Positions 1 to 8,988 of a DNA stretch of 64,000 nucleotides are shown in pieces (the stretch's first letter is position 1; every line of letters begins with the position of its first letter). Under the pieces are notes generated by a model that made no database searches, had not been told where the DNA came from, and saw nothing but the letters and a program-made list of their open reading frames with translations. A program made the translations under genes and the position numbers. The stretch lies in NCBI RefSeq assembly GCF_001595985.1, contig NZ_LOJJ01000003.1:558001-622000 (forward strand), written 5' to 3'. This DNA is from Polynucleobacter sinensis. Its GTDB lineage: Bacteria; Pseudomonadota; Gammaproteobacteria; Burkholderiales; Burkholderiaceae.

Positions 1-1515
1 GGACGCCACAGCAATATCATCCGCAGAATCAAGTTGAATCAAGGAAATTCTCGCATCAAATCCGTAGGCTGCCAAAATAGCATTTCCCAAGGCGCTTTGT
101 GTTGCAAGCGCTTCGCGATAAGCAGGATCCTCATCGCCAGTCAGCAACAAAATCACCTCCCCAAAACCATATGCCAAAGCGCCAAGCCAGAGATCTAAAC
201 CAGTAGAGGCAATGTGCTCAATACCGTATGGCAGAACGAAGGAAGGAAGGCCTTCAACGCGCTTTGAGTTAAGGTGAGCAGCACGACCAAGCGCATCAAT
301 GAGTTGAGTGCCAGCTTTCAGGTTATGCAATAACAAAGTAGGAGCCACAGATTGCTTGAGTTTCGCACTCTCAACACCAAAAACCGAAGCAAGCATTTTG
401 ATTTCTTTGCCTTGGTGCGACACGCTAGGGTAGTTGTAACGCATAGCACCAGATGGACAAACACTTGAACACGCACCGCAACCCATGCACAAATTGGGAT
501 TTACTTCGACTGTGCCTTGCCCATTTTTAAATACAGAGTGAATAGCACCTGTTGAACAAACATCGATACAAGCATTACATCCAACTTTGCCATTGCGTCC
601 ATGGGCGCATACTTTTTCGTTGTAGGCAAAGTACTTCGGCTTTTCAAATTCGCCGACCAGCCCAAGTAGTTGATTGACTACTAAAGCCTGATCAAAGGGA
701 TCCCTTCCTGGCGCGAAGTACCCTTGCGGGGTTTGGCTCATACGCATCTGCGGATTGGCTCGCAAATCCATAATCAAATCAAATTCTGCATTACGTTTTC
801 GCTCAGCGCGATCAAAGTTAATGGCGCCAATACTAGCGCAAGCCGTCACACACTCACGATGGGATTTACACTGCTCCAGATTAATCTGGAAGGAGTCATC
901 AATTGCGCCTGACGGACAAACCTCGACACAAGCGCCGCAACGGGTGCACATTTCAGGATCAATTGGATTTTGCAAATCCCAATCAACCGTAAAGTGTCCG
1001 AGATAACCTTCCAACTTTGTAACGTTACCCGTATAGATAGGAAAATTTCTCGCGATAGGTAAAGTGCTGGGCTCAGTGCAAAGCACTGAGACATCCAAAG
1101 AGTCGCTAAGCTTTTCAGCCCAAGGCAAGGCTTGGTTGCCTGGACCCACAATTAATAAACGGCCCTGACTCTCATAATTCACTACTGAAACAGGTTCTGC
1201 TTCTGGCATATCGGCCAGGGCGAGCAAAGCAGCAATTTTAGGACCCGATGATTTTGCCTCTTGAGTCCACCCCGCCACTTCGCGAATATTGACAAAACGT
1301 AATGGTGCAATCAGAGGCTTTTCTGATTGCGCAGCTAACTCACCAAATAGCGCACTCTCCTGGGTGCAAGCAATCACGATAGAGTCGCTACCTTCAAACA
1401 CCTTGAGTACGGAGCCAACTTCCTGCCTGCACAAAGAGGTGTGCATTGAAACACCCAATCCTTTTGCATCCAAGGGCATAGTTCCATTGCAATTACAGAT
1501 TAATTTTTGGCTCAT
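1..1515 (-). CDS. 4Fe-4S ferredoxin-domain protein of a formate-dehydrogenase-type cluster (partial, C-terminus outside window)
   Basis: The frame is open from an ATG at 1515 to the window edge (505 codons), so the C-terminus is missing. The product is a soluble iron-sulfur protein with several cysteine clusters: C190/C193/C196/C200, C216/C222/C226, C303/C313/C316/C320 and C343/C346/C349/C353, each ending in the C-P-S-G or C-S-T-G pattern of bacterial ferredoxins. Further Cys residues lie near the N-terminus (C7, C9, C29). It is the last visible gene of the run apbC, DUF3305, DUF3306, ferredoxin, read leftwards. In many proteobacteria DUF3305, DUF3306 and this ferredoxin accompany a TorD-like chaperone and a molybdopterin formate dehydrogenase, so an electron-transfer or cofactor-assembly role is inferred. 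The substrate is unknown. The family call is firm; the pathway rests on context. Confidence 0.85.
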   Translation of the reverse strand, partial: MSQKLICNCNGTMPLDAKGLGVSMHTSLCRQEVGSVLKVFEGSDSIVIACTQESALFGELAAQSEKPLIAPLRFVNIREVAGWTQEAKSSGPKIAALLALADMPEAEPVSVVNYESQGRLLIVGPGNQALPWAEKLSDSLDVSVLCTEPSTLPIARNFPIYTGNVTKLEGYLGHFTVDWDLQNPIDPEMCTRCGACVEVCPSGAIDDSFQINLEQCKSHRECVTACASIGAINFDRAERKRNAEFDLIMDLRANPQMRMSQTPQGYFAPGRDPFDQALVVNQLLGLVGEFEKPKYFAYNEKVCAHGRNGKVGCNACIDVCSTGAIHSVFKNGQGTVEVNPNLCMGCGACSSVCPSGAMRYNYPSVSHQGKEIKMLASVFGVESAKLKQSVAPTLLLHNLKAGTQLIDALGRAAHLNSKRVEGLPSFVLPYGIEHIASTGLDLWLGALAYGFGEVILLLTGDEDPAYREALATQSALGNAILAAYGFDARISLIQLDSADDIAVAS

Positions 1516-1525
1516 GAAAATCTTC

Positions 1526-2086
1526 TTAACTGGTCTTCTTATCAATAGGGGCTGGATCCATGTCCCCAACCTCCCCTTTAGAAGTTGGATGTGTGGATGT
1601 TAAATCAGCTTGTTCTAATGTAGGCGAAGTTGGTTGATTTGACTCAGAGGATGGAGTTAAGGCAGTCTCTGACGCTTGGACATCCTCGCTAACGTCCTTG
1701 CGGAAGATATTGAGCATATCTGATTGCACCATACGCTTGAGCATATCCATAGGAATAGGATCAGGCTTTGAATAATCATCAATATAGATATCTAGGCCAT
1801 CCATCACATTGAAATGGGGATCTGAAAACATCTTTTTCATTGCTGCCTGCTGAACCGCAGGATCAACACCTGGCTTCATAAAGGCAGAGAAGTCTGGAGC
1901 CAATCGATCAATCTTTTCAACATCTTCTAAAGTCAGCAGTGGAAGATCTGAGCTCTCGGGAGGCACCCCCTGAGGCTCTAACTGACCCAGAGACTCGGGG
2001 TGAGTAATGTTGACCGATTTTGCTTCGGGCTCAATTTGCTCACCAGCCTTGCGGCGTGACCAGCGACTTAAGAAACCCCCAGCCAT
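1526..2086 (-). CDS. DUF3306 domain protein
   Basis: A 186-aa protein beginning M-A-G-G-F-L-S-R-W-S-R-R-K-A, the hallmark N-terminus of DUF3306. The rest is acidic and Pro/Ser-rich with no membrane segment or signal peptide, and the C-terminal third looks disordered. Its ATG overlaps the stop of the upstream DUF3305 gene (TAATG), which suggests translational coupling, and the ferredoxin gene follows after 10 bases. DUF3306 is found almost only beside DUF3305 and formate-dehydrogenase accessory genes. Its biochemical role is not established; help in oxidoreductase maturation is an inference from this neighbourhood. Confidence 0.8.
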   Translation of the reverse strand: MAGGFLSRWSRRKAGEQIEPEAKSVNITHPESLGQLEPQGVPPESSDLPLLTLEDVEKIDRLAPDFSAFMKPGVDPAVQQAAMKKMFSDPHFNVMDGLDIYIDDYSKPDPIPMDMLKRMVQSDMLNIFRKDVSEDVQASETALTPSSESNQPTSPTLEQADLTSTHPTSKGEVGDMDPAPIDKKTS

Positions 2087-2625
2087 TAATTCTCCGCTGG
2101 GCGATTGGCGCCCTTAAAGGATTCGGGACGATGACGTTTTTTGGGTTCTGGGCGGTAATGCTCGTTCACAAATTCCTGCAGCCAAGATGCATGCTCCGCC
2201 GTTAAAGGAATGCTATCTACCGATTCACCACCATCTAAGAGACGCCCAGCCTCGTTATAACTCACACTAATGCGATGCGGCACAGCCATAGTGGATTCCG
2301 ATTTGGCCAGCTCGATCGATTGCGCATCAATATATCGCCCCACATCCTCCTCCAAGCGCCACATCACAAACCAACAAGGCTGTGTGGCTGAGAGATTCAG
2401 ATAATAACCTTCGGCCTCATCCGGAAAGAGACTGAGTTCATAACCAGTAAATAACCAAGACTCCCCTTGATCATCACGGCCTAAAAACTGTCCCAAGATT
2501 TTATTTTGAGCGCTCGATTCCGAAGAAAATTGTCCAAAATCAGGTAATACTTCTTGGGGCACCCATCGAAACGAGACCCATGGGTTATCAATATTTTGCT
2601 TACGCATCAGGACTGCAAAGCGCAT
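2086..2625 (-). CDS. DUF3305 domain protein
   Basis: A 179-aa protein with the DUF3305 pattern: an early N-P-W-V-S-x-R-W motif, a central acidic L-F-P-D-E-A-E-G-Y-Y-L-N-L block, then P-C-W-F-V-M-W-R. A later V-P-x-x-I-S-V-S-Y-N-E-A-G-R-L-L-D segment ends in a basic tail. No signal peptide is visible. It starts seven bases after the apbC stop and its own stop overlaps the DUF3306 start, so the genes are almost certainly co-transcribed. Its function is unknown; the conserved partnership with DUF3306, the ferredoxin and formate dehydrogenase genes suggests a maturation factor. Confidence 0.8.
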   Translation of the reverse strand: MRFAVLMRKQNIDNPWVSFRWVPQEVLPDFGQFSSESSAQNKILGQFLGRDDQGESWLFTGYELSLFPDEAEGYYLNLSATQPCWFVMWRLEEDVGRYIDAQSIELAKSESTMAVPHRISVSYNEAGRLLDGGESVDSIPLTAEHASWLQEFVNEHYRPEPKKRHRPESFKGANRPAEN

Positions 2626-2631
2626 ACGATC

Positions 2632-3720
2632 TCAGGTGTTTTGAACAACAATGTTGGGAAACTTACTGCTCATGTCTTTTGAAAGCGTGGCAACTTTAAT
2701 GGCCACCTGCCTAGCAATCGTTTTGTAGATCGCACTAATAGCGCCATCTGGATCAGCAACCACAGTGGGGCGACCCGCATCGGCCTGTTCACGAATCGAT
2801 AAATTCAAAGGTAAGGAACCCAAGAAGTCGGCGCCATACTCCTGGCACATTTTCTGCCCCCCGCCCATACCAAACACATGCTCTTCATGACCACAGTTTG
2901 GACAGACGTAGGTGCTCATATTTTCAATAATGCCAACGATAGGAACGCCGACCTTTTCAAACATCTTGAGACCCTTGCGCGCATCAAGCAAAGCAATGTC
3001 TTGAGGGGTAGTCACAATAACTGCACCTGTCACTGGTACTTTTTGGGCTAACGTTAACTGAATATCTCCTGTACCTGGCGGCATATCGACAATTAAATAA
3101 TCCAGATCTCGCCATCGGGTTTGCCGTAATAACTGCTCTAGAGCAGAGGTAACCATCGGGCCACGCCAAACCATCGGCGCATCGTCATCAATTAAAAAAC
3201 CAATTGAGCTTGCCTGAAGGCCATAACCTTCCATCGGCTCAATCGTATTTTCTTCAATTGACTCTGGTCTTCCGGTGATACCGAGCATCATTGGCTGACT
3301 TGGGCCATAAATATCAGCATCCAACATCCCCACTTGCGCACCCTCTGCAGCTAAGGCTAAGGCAAGATTTACTGCTGTGGTGGACTTACCAACACCCCCC
3401 TTACCACTGGCGACCGCAATAATATTTTTAACGCCCGGCAACAACTTCACACCGCGTTGAACCGCGTGAGCAACAATCTGACTGCTGACATTAACACTGA
3501 CATTTTTTACATCAGGCAACTCTCGCAGAATAGCAATCACTGATTTTCGAATGGAATCAAACTGGCTCTTTGCTGGATATCCCAAAACAATATCAAGACT
3601 AATATCTCCGCCATCGACCTTTAAATTTTTGACAGCTTTAGAGCTGACAAAATCCATCTTCGAATTAGGATCAATAAGGCCTTTCAGGGCTGCTTGAACG
3701 ACTTCTACAGTAACCGCCAC
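2632..3720 (-). CDS. apbC: Mrp/ApbC family iron-sulfur cluster carrier ATPase
   Basis: A 362-aa cytoplasmic P-loop ATPase of the Mrp/NBP35 class, which binds and hands over Fe-S clusters. Residues 1-85 form the MIP18-like N-terminal domain. The deviant Walker A motif GKGGVGKST is at 106-114, and the cluster-binding CPNC motif has C273 and C276. Length and order match the family. The start is GTG at 3720, preceded by AGGAGA at a good distance; no ATG lies close by. Usually this gene stands alone as a housekeeping Fe-S gene. Here it heads a run with DUF3305, DUF3306 and a multi-cluster ferredoxin, which suggests that it supplies clusters to those proteins, though this is inference. Confidence 0.93.
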   Translation of the reverse strand: MAVTVEVVQAALKGLIDPNSKMDFVSSKAVKNLKVDGGDISLDIVLGYPAKSQFDSIRKSVIAILRELPDVKNVSVNVSSQIVAHAVQRGVKLLPGVKNIIAVASGKGGVGKSTTAVNLALALAAEGAQVGMLDADIYGPSQPMMLGITGRPESIEENTIEPMEGYGLQASSIGFLIDDDAPMVWRGPMVTSALEQLLRQTRWRDLDYLIVDMPPGTGDIQLTLAQKVPVTGAVIVTTPQDIALLDARKGLKMFEKVGVPIVGIIENMSTYVCPNCGHEEHVFGMGGGQKMCQEYGADFLGSLPLNLSIREQADAGRPTVVADPDGAISAIYKTIARQVAIKVATLSKDMSSKFPNIVVQNT

Positions 3721-3854
3721 TACACTCTCCTAAAAATGATGCTCCTTTGTGGGAAGCGTCAATAAGCTGCATTAGTACTCATTGAATAGTGGGTAGATTA
3801 ACCGCACATGCAAAAAATTGCTTAAAGCTAGATTGACTGATCCAGTCAGGCCAC

Positions 3855-4865
3855 TTAAAAAAGGAGAAGGCTGAGGTAGTAAACAGCCATAGACATCAAA
3901 GCAGTTGCTGGAATCGTGAAGATCCAAGCCCAAACAATGTTTCCAGCGACACCCCAACGAACGGCACTAGCGCGCTGTGTAGAGCCAACCCCAACAATAG
4001 CCCCAGTGATGGTGTGGGTAGTAGATACAGGAACACCCAGCGCTGTTGCCGCAAATAAAGTAATTGCCCCACCAGTCTCGGCACAAAATCCACCCACTGG
4101 CTTTAGCTTAGTCAGCTTCTGTCCCATAGTTTTTACAATGCGCCAACCACCAAACATGGTGCCCATCGCAATAGCGATATAACAGCTGATAATGGTCCAA
4201 GTGGGAGGCATGCTTGCGCCCGCTTCTGCATAGCCAGTGATGATCAACAAAAGCCAAATAATGCCGATTGTCTTTTGCGCATCATTACCACCGTGACCCA
4301 AACTGTAGGCGCTCGCAGAAACCAATTGAAGACGTCTAAACCAACGATCTGTTTTAGCTAAATTGGCATTACGACAAACCCAAGCCACAAGCAGCATCAT
4401 TAGCGATCCGAGCAAGAAGCCAACAAAGGGCGAGATAAAAATAAAGGAAACGGTTTTAATAATCCCAGACCAGACCAAGCCATCAACACCTGCTTTAGGA
4501 AGAGCGGCGCCAACCAAGCCACCAATCAACGCATGGGAAGAGCTGGAGGGGATTCCGTAATACCAAGTAATCACATTCCAAACGATCGCGCCAATGAGGG
4601 CACCAAAGATGACATGCAAGTCAACGGCTGCGGGATGAACGATTCCCTTGCCTACGGTTGCGGCTACACTCAAATGAAAGATAAAGATCGCGAGAAAATT
4701 AAAGAAAGCGGCAAAGATAACAGCCTGTTGGGGCTTGAGAACCCCAGTAGAAACTACGGTAGCAATAGAGTTAGCAGCATCATGAAATCCATTCATGAAA
4801 TCAAATGCCAAAGCTAACGCTACTAAAAGCGCCACCACCCAAAATGCGACTTCTATAGAGGCCAA
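3855..4865 (-). CDS. pit: PiT family inorganic phosphate transporter
   Basis: A 336-aa polytopic inner-membrane protein of the low-affinity PiT family, which symports phosphate (often as a metal-phosphate complex) with a cation. The two inverted PiT signatures are visible: G-F-H-D-A-A-N-S-I-A-T near residue 27 and the matching G-x-x-x-T-H-T-I-T-G-A-I-V-G-V-G segment near residue 285. About ten hydrophobic segments fill the protein. The start appears to be TTG at 4865 with AAGG about 9 bases upstream, because the first ATG lies inside the conserved signature. It follows the DUF47 gene by 11 bases, the usual pit-DUF47 pairing. No Pho-box stands out upstream, so constitutive expression is possible. 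Confidence 0.93.
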   Translation of the reverse strand: MASIEVAFWVVALLVALALAFDFMNGFHDAANSIATVVSTGVLKPQQAVIFAAFFNFLAIFIFHLSVAATVGKGIVHPAAVDLHVIFGALIGAIVWNVITWYYGIPSSSSHALIGGLVGAALPKAGVDGLVWSGIIKTVSFIFISPFVGFLLGSLMMLLVAWVCRNANLAKTDRWFRRLQLVSASAYSLGHGGNDAQKTIGIIWLLLIITGYAEAGASMPPTWTIISCYIAIAMGTMFGGWRIVKTMGQKLTKLKPVGGFCAETGGAITLFAATALGVPVSTTHTITGAIVGVGSTQRASAVRWGVAGNIVWAWIFTIPATALMSMAVYYLSLLLF

Positions 4866-4876
4866 CTTATTTAACC

Positions 4877-5524
4877 TTAAGAATTTTCAAGAACGATGCC
4901 TTCAACCAAATTGGCAACGTCTTCACATTTATCGGTAACTTCCTCGAGCAACTCGTAAATACGTTGCAATTTAATCAGCTCGCGCACTTCAATTTCCTCG
5001 CGGAATAATTTGGTGATTGCTGTTGACAGAAGACGATCCGCGCCAGACTCCAAATGGTCAATCTCATCACATGTCTTCAGAGCTGCTTTTGCAACCTCAG
5101 GATCGGAAATATCTTTGAGCATGCCTACTGCGTTTCTCATACCAATGCAGCATTGATTGCACAACTCGGCCATATGCAACATCTCATCCGTCATTTGCTT
5201 GACGTTATACAAATGCATAGCTTCTGTACCGTTTTGAATCAAATCCGCAACATCATCCATGGTGTTAATCAAGGAGAAAATCTGATCGCGATCAATTGGA
5301 GTGATGAATGTCTTATGTAGCCTGCGGTGAACTTCCTTCACTACATCGTCGCAAGTGTGTTCAGCGCGATCAATATCCTGGGTATATTTCGCACGCAATG
5401 CGTCATCGTTGTAATGCTCAATGAATTTGAGGAATGATTCTGAGGCTGCAACGATATTCTCGGCATGCTCATTGAACAAGGCGAAAAAATTACCATCGTG
5501 AGGCATTAACTTACTGAAGAACAT
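4877..5524 (-). CDS. DUF47/PhoU-like regulator partnered with the Pit transporter
   Basis: A 215-aa, largely helical protein of the DUF47 (TIGR00153) family, a PhoU-like fold. It begins M-F-F-S-K-L-M-P and carries the family's acidic helical motifs E-H-T-C-D-D-V-V and D-D-V-A-D-L-I-Q-N, which in PhoU relatives bind metal ions. It is the first gene of a two-gene operon with pit, 11 bases apart, preceded by an AAAGGAT ribosome site. DUF47 proteins beside Pit are thought to modulate the transporter or phosphate signalling. The exact mechanism is not known, so the regulatory role here comes from family and context. Confidence 0.9.
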   Translation of the reverse strand: MFFSKLMPHDGNFFALFNEHAENIVAASESFLKFIEHYNDDALRAKYTQDIDRAEHTCDDVVKEVHRRLHKTFITPIDRDQIFSLINTMDDVADLIQNGTEAMHLYNVKQMTDEMLHMAELCNQCCIGMRNAVGMLKDISDPEVAKAALKTCDEIDHLESGADRLLSTAITKLFREEIEVRELIKLQRIYELLEEVTDKCEDVANLVEGIVLENS

Positions 5525-5591
5525 AAATCACGATCCTTTGTGGACAGAAACTGCAGAATTTACTAAGTTAGGCGACATTCTAAACAATGCT

Positions 5592-5786
5592 TTAAGCGGA
5601 AACAGGAAAGCCAGCGTCTGTAATGAGTTGGGCGGCCTGCTCCTTTGACAGGGAGGTTTCAAGTTGTACTACCTGGGTGGCCAGATCTGCCTGCACTTTA
5701 GCCTGAGGATCCTCGGCCTGAATGGCTCGAGTCACCGCATTGATACATCCCCCACAGGTCATTCCAGAGACTTTAAGATCAAACAT
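5592..5786 (-). CDS. Heavy-metal-associated (HMA) copper chaperone, CopZ-like
   Basis: A 64-aa protein made of one HMA domain with the metal-binding M-T-C-G-G-C near residues 8-13, the CxxC that binds Cu(I) in CopZ/Atx1-type chaperones. An open frame extends upstream to an ATG at 5870, but the ATG at 5786 has a strong AAAGGGGG ribosome site and starts right at the domain, so it is preferred. The gene is divergent from copA, whose product is its expected partner: chaperones of this type pass Cu(I) to the P-type ATPase. The 84 bases between the two starts should hold both promoters, but I could not identify a convincing MerR-type operator and no regulator gene is adjacent. Confidence 0.88.
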   Translation of the reverse strand: MFDLKVSGMTCGGCINAVTRAIQAEDPQAKVQADLATQVVQLETSLSKEQAAQLITDAGFPVSA

Positions 5787-5870
5787 AACACCCCCTTTAA
5801 ACTCTAATGTACTAGCCCTAAAGCTAATAAAACCCCATCGTTGAGGCCCTTGCTGTAGATTATCTTCCAT

Positions 5871-8135
5871 ATGAACCCCAAAGAACCGACAAATTCTCAG
5901 TTTTTCACCCTCGATATTGGCGGCATGACCTGTGCCTCTTGTGTGGGGCGGGTAGAAAAGGCTTTAGACAACATTCCCGGGGTGGAAGCGGCTACCGTCA
6001 ATCTGGCAACAGAGCAAGCTCGCATCAGAGTCAAGCAAGACTCCCCAACGACACTTGAAGACATCATCAAACAAGTCAACAAAACAGGTTATGAGGCCAA
6101 GGAAAGCTCTCCCCATGGCCATTCCAAGGTAGCAAGCACCAAATCATTTTGGGCGCCAGATGGGTTGGGCCGAGTCCTGCTTAGCTTTGCCCTATCCGCC
6201 CCGCTTGTCATCCCTATGTTTTTCATGCCCTTTGGTGTTCATTGGTCCTTATCTGGTTGGTGGCAATTGGCGCTGGCCACGCCAGTGCAATTGATTCTGG
6301 GTTGGCGCTTTTACAGGGCCGGCTTCAAAGCTCTCATGGCTGGAGCTGGCAATATGGACCTTCTTGTTGCGCTAGGCACTAGCGCCGCCTATGGACTGAG
6401 CCTTTATTTACTACTCAGCTCAAGCCATGCTCATGAACTGTATTTTGAAGGCTCTTCGGTCATTATTTGCATGGTCTTGCTGGGCAAGTGGCTCGAGGCT
6501 CGAGCCAAACGGCAAACCAGTGAAGCTATTCGCGCCCTCCAAAAGCTCTGGCCAGAGCGCGCCAAGGTTTTAGATGCTGATGTGTCTATTGACAACGGCG
6601 CTACACCAAACCAATATCGAGATCTCCCCTTGGATCAAGTCCTTCCAGGCGACAGAGTGTTAGTACTACCAGGGGAGCGCATTCCAGTTGATGGTCTCAT
6701 TCTGATGGGTGCTAGTCATGTGGATGAATCTCTACTCACCGGTGAAAGCGATCCAGTCAAAAAGGGCTTGGACTCTAAAGTCATTGGCGGAGCCTTGAAC
6801 GGTGAAGGAGTCATTGTGGTGGCCGCTAAGGCAGTTGGCGTGGAAAGCGTGCTTTCACAAATCATTAATTTAGTGGAAGAGGCGCAAACCCAAAAAGCAC
6901 CGATTCAAAAACTTGTAGACCAAGTAAGTGCGATTTTTGTACCCACGGTAATTTTGCTAGCCATTGCCACTGGTATCGGCAATTGGCTTTACTTCGATTC
7001 AACTGCCATTGCGATATTGCGTGCCGTCTCCGTTCTTGTCATTGCCTGCCCGTGCGCGCTAGGACTAGCAACCCCAGCAGCGATCATGGCAGGAACCGGA
7101 GTAGCTGCTCGTTTCGGCATCCTGATTAAAGATCCACAAGTATTAGAACTTGCGCATCGCTTAGATATTGTTGCCTTTGATAAAACAGGCACCCTAACCA
7201 TTGGCAAACCTCGCTTACTTGCGCTAATCCCTTTCGATGCATCGCCAGCATCACTGGATGATGTATTAGCAACTGTAGCAGGCCTGCAGTTAGGAAGTGA
7301 ACATCCTTTGGCAAAAGCCCTAATTGATTCAGCCAAACAAAAAAATATCAACCCTATTGCAACTAGCGCAAACAAAGCTTTACCCGGAATAGGGATTGAA
7401 GGCATTCCCAACAGTGGTCCTTTTGCAGGACAAGCAATCCGACTGCAAAGTGTGGCATCTCTAGAGCAGCATGCCCAATACTCCCTTATTCTAGAAAAAG
7501 CCCAGCGCTGTTTTGAGCAAGGTCAGACTGTTTCGATACTCGTAGATGCACACTCCACTCCTATTGCGGTGATTGCTTTTGGTGATGAACTCAAAACCAA
7601 TGCCAAAGCAGCAATAGATTCATTGCATGCGCTTGCTATTCGGACCGTGATGTTGTCGGGAGATAATTTGGCAGCAGCAACCCGCGTAGGAAAATCCATT
7701 GGTATTGACGATGTCTTCGCACAAATCATGCCAAGCAATAAAGCCGAGATCATCCAAAAGCTGCAAGGCGCAGATCGGGGAATGAAACACTACGTAGCCA
7801 TGGTCGGAGATGGTGTTAATGACGCTCCTGCACTAGCGATCGCTGATGTAGGCATGGCGATGTCTACCGGAACCGATGTTGCAATGCAGGCTGCAGGCAT
7901 TACCTTAATGCGTGGCGATCCTACATTGGTTGCAGATGCAATTGATATCTCCAAGAAAACGTGGAATAAGATTCGTCAGAATTTATTTTGGGCCTTTGCA
8001 TTTAATACGATCGGCATTCCAATGGCGGCACTTGGATATTTATCCCCAATGCTGGCGGGAAGCGCAATGGCACTTTCTAGCTTCTGCGTTTTAAGTAATG
8101 CGCTTTTATTAAAAAGTTGGCGCCCAAGACATTAA
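5871..8135 (+). CDS. copA: P1B-type copper-exporting ATPase
   Basis: A 754-aa P1B-ATPase that pumps Cu(I) out of the cytoplasm. It has one N-terminal HMA domain (C21 and C24), two platform helices, and the membrane CPC motif at 393-395 that defines Cu+/Ag+ specificity. The phosphorylation site D-K-T-G-T starts at D437, followed by the S-E-H-P-L nucleotide-binding motif and G-D-G-V-N-D-A-P from 646. Length and domain order are normal for bacterial CopA. The ATG at 5871 has no strong ribosome site. The gene is divergent from a CopZ-like chaperone, making a minimal copper efflux module; copper induction is expected from the family but not shown here. It converges with the DUF3047 gene, five bases away. 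Confidence 0.95.
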   Translation: MNPKEPTNSQFFTLDIGGMTCASCVGRVEKALDNIPGVEAATVNLATEQARIRVKQDSPTTLEDIIKQVNKTGYEAKESSPHGHSKVASTKSFWAPDGLGRVLLSFALSAPLVIPMFFMPFGVHWSLSGWWQLALATPVQLILGWRFYRAGFKALMAGAGNMDLLVALGTSAAYGLSLYLLLSSSHAHELYFEGSSVIICMVLLGKWLEARAKRQTSEAIRALQKLWPERAKVLDADVSIDNGATPNQYRDLPLDQVLPGDRVLVLPGERIPVDGLILMGASHVDESLLTGESDPVKKGLDSKVIGGALNGEGVIVVAAKAVGVESVLSQIINLVEEAQTQKAPIQKLVDQVSAIFVPTVILLAIATGIGNWLYFDSTAIAILRAVSVLVIACPCALGLATPAAIMAGTGVAARFGILIKDPQVLELAHRLDIVAFDKTGTLTIGKPRLLALIPFDASPASLDDVLATVAGLQLGSEHPLAKALIDSAKQKNINPIATSANKALPGIGIEGIPNSGPFAGQAIRLQSVASLEQHAQYSLILEKAQRCFEQGQTVSILVDAHSTPIAVIAFGDELKTNAKAAIDSLHALAIRTVMLSGDNLAAATRVGKSIGIDDVFAQIMPSNKAEIIQKLQGADRGMKHYVAMVGDGVNDAPALAIADVGMAMSTGTDVAMQAAGITLMRGDPTLVADAIDISKKTWNKIRQNLFWAFAFNTIGIPMAALGYLSPMLAGSAMALSSFCVLSNALLLKSWRPRH

Positions 8136-8140
8136 ATGCC

Positions 8141-8941
8141 TTACTTCTGACTCTTGCGAATCAACTCAATATCGCCATAAATGGCGCGCGTTTCAGATTT
8201 AGTGTTGTCAGTATCAGTCAACAAAGCAATTCCAATGACATTACCTGGAGTCTCACCATAAGCCAACTTATAGTCTGCTGCTAAATCACGCTCATGCTTG
8301 CGCCACTCACCCAGATTATCCCAACCTGAATCCACCACAATCATCTTAACGCGTGATGTGTGCGCATTATTCAGCAAGGTATTAACGGGGTTCTTGCCCG
8401 ACCAGATATACATCACGGTAGCGTAAGGCATCTCTTGACCGCTAATGAGGTTTGCCATTTCAAAAGTTAACTTTTCCTTTAAGGGTAGCTTTGTTTTATT
8501 TCCATCAAATGCCACCAAGACTCGCAATGGCGCATCGTCATGCTGGCTCTCTGAGTTATCTGCTTGCGGTATTGCGCCAACAGCTTTCCACTCCCACTGT
8601 AGCCAAAGATTTTGTGCCGAACGCGGACGAAGTTTTACAGCAAGTCCCGAGGCGGAAGTTTTAGAGTTGGCAGCCAGAACGGTACGCCCTTGATAATTTT
8701 CTAGGCGATAAACCGTATTTTTCTTGTAGGGTGCAATGCGATAAAAGTGCCATCCTTGTGGCATGCCATCACGCGGCTTTTCAGCGGAAAATTTTGGTAA
8801 CTCCTCTTGGGCGGGTAATTGATCCGCATTGAATGCTTGTCCAGCCTCATTTTCAATCGAGTTACCAGTAAATCCTGCGCACCCGAGCAAAATCAATGCC
8901 GTTGCCGCAACACCCAAATGCAGGAAAATTCTTTTAGCCAT
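8141..8941 (-). CDS. DUF3047 domain lipoprotein
   Basis: About 266 aa. The N-terminus M-A-K-R-I-F-L-H then a hydrophobic stretch ending L-I-L-L-G-C-A-G is a lipoprotein signal with a clear lipobox, so the mature protein should be anchored in an envelope membrane facing the periplasm. The remainder matches DUF3047: an early W-x-W-E-W-K segment, the R-V-L-V-A-F-D-G strand, a Y-x-W-x-G-K-x-P block, and a C-terminal A-L-L-T-D-T-D-N-T motif. The ATG at 8941 is chosen over a GTG two codons upstream because it begins the signal peptide. The function of DUF3047 is unknown. The gene stands alone between copA and a divergent glycosyltransferase. Confidence 0.82.
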   Translation of the reverse strand: MAKRIFLHLGVAATALILLGCAGFTGNSIENEAGQAFNADQLPAQEELPKFSAEKPRDGMPQGWHFYRIAPYKKNTVYRLENYQGRTVLAANSKTSASGLAVKLRPRSAQNLWLQWEWKAVGAIPQADNSESQHDDAPLRVLVAFDGNKTKLPLKEKLTFEMANLISGQEMPYATVMYIWSGKNPVNTLLNNAHTSRVKMIVVDSGWDNLGEWRKHERDLAADYKLAYGETPGNVIGIALLTDTDNTKSETRAIYGDIELIRKSQK

Positions 8942-8988
8942 AAGCACATTGTCCCAAACAATGGAGGGACTGAGTCTAAAATCTCTTC

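Noticed and set aside
1289..1603. Plus-strand open frame overlapping the ferredoxin gene start
   Set aside because: It is antisense to the strongly supported minus-strand ferredoxin and DUF3306 genes and has no family features.
3834..3848. Hairpin TGACTG/CAGTCA after pit as a terminator
   Set aside because: The six-base stem has a three-base loop and no adjacent T-run on the minus strand; too weak to call.
5787..5870. N-terminal extension of the copper chaperone to the ATG at 5870
   Set aside because: The extra 28 residues do not resemble an HMA domain, would start immediately against copA, and the internal ATG has a far better ribosome site.
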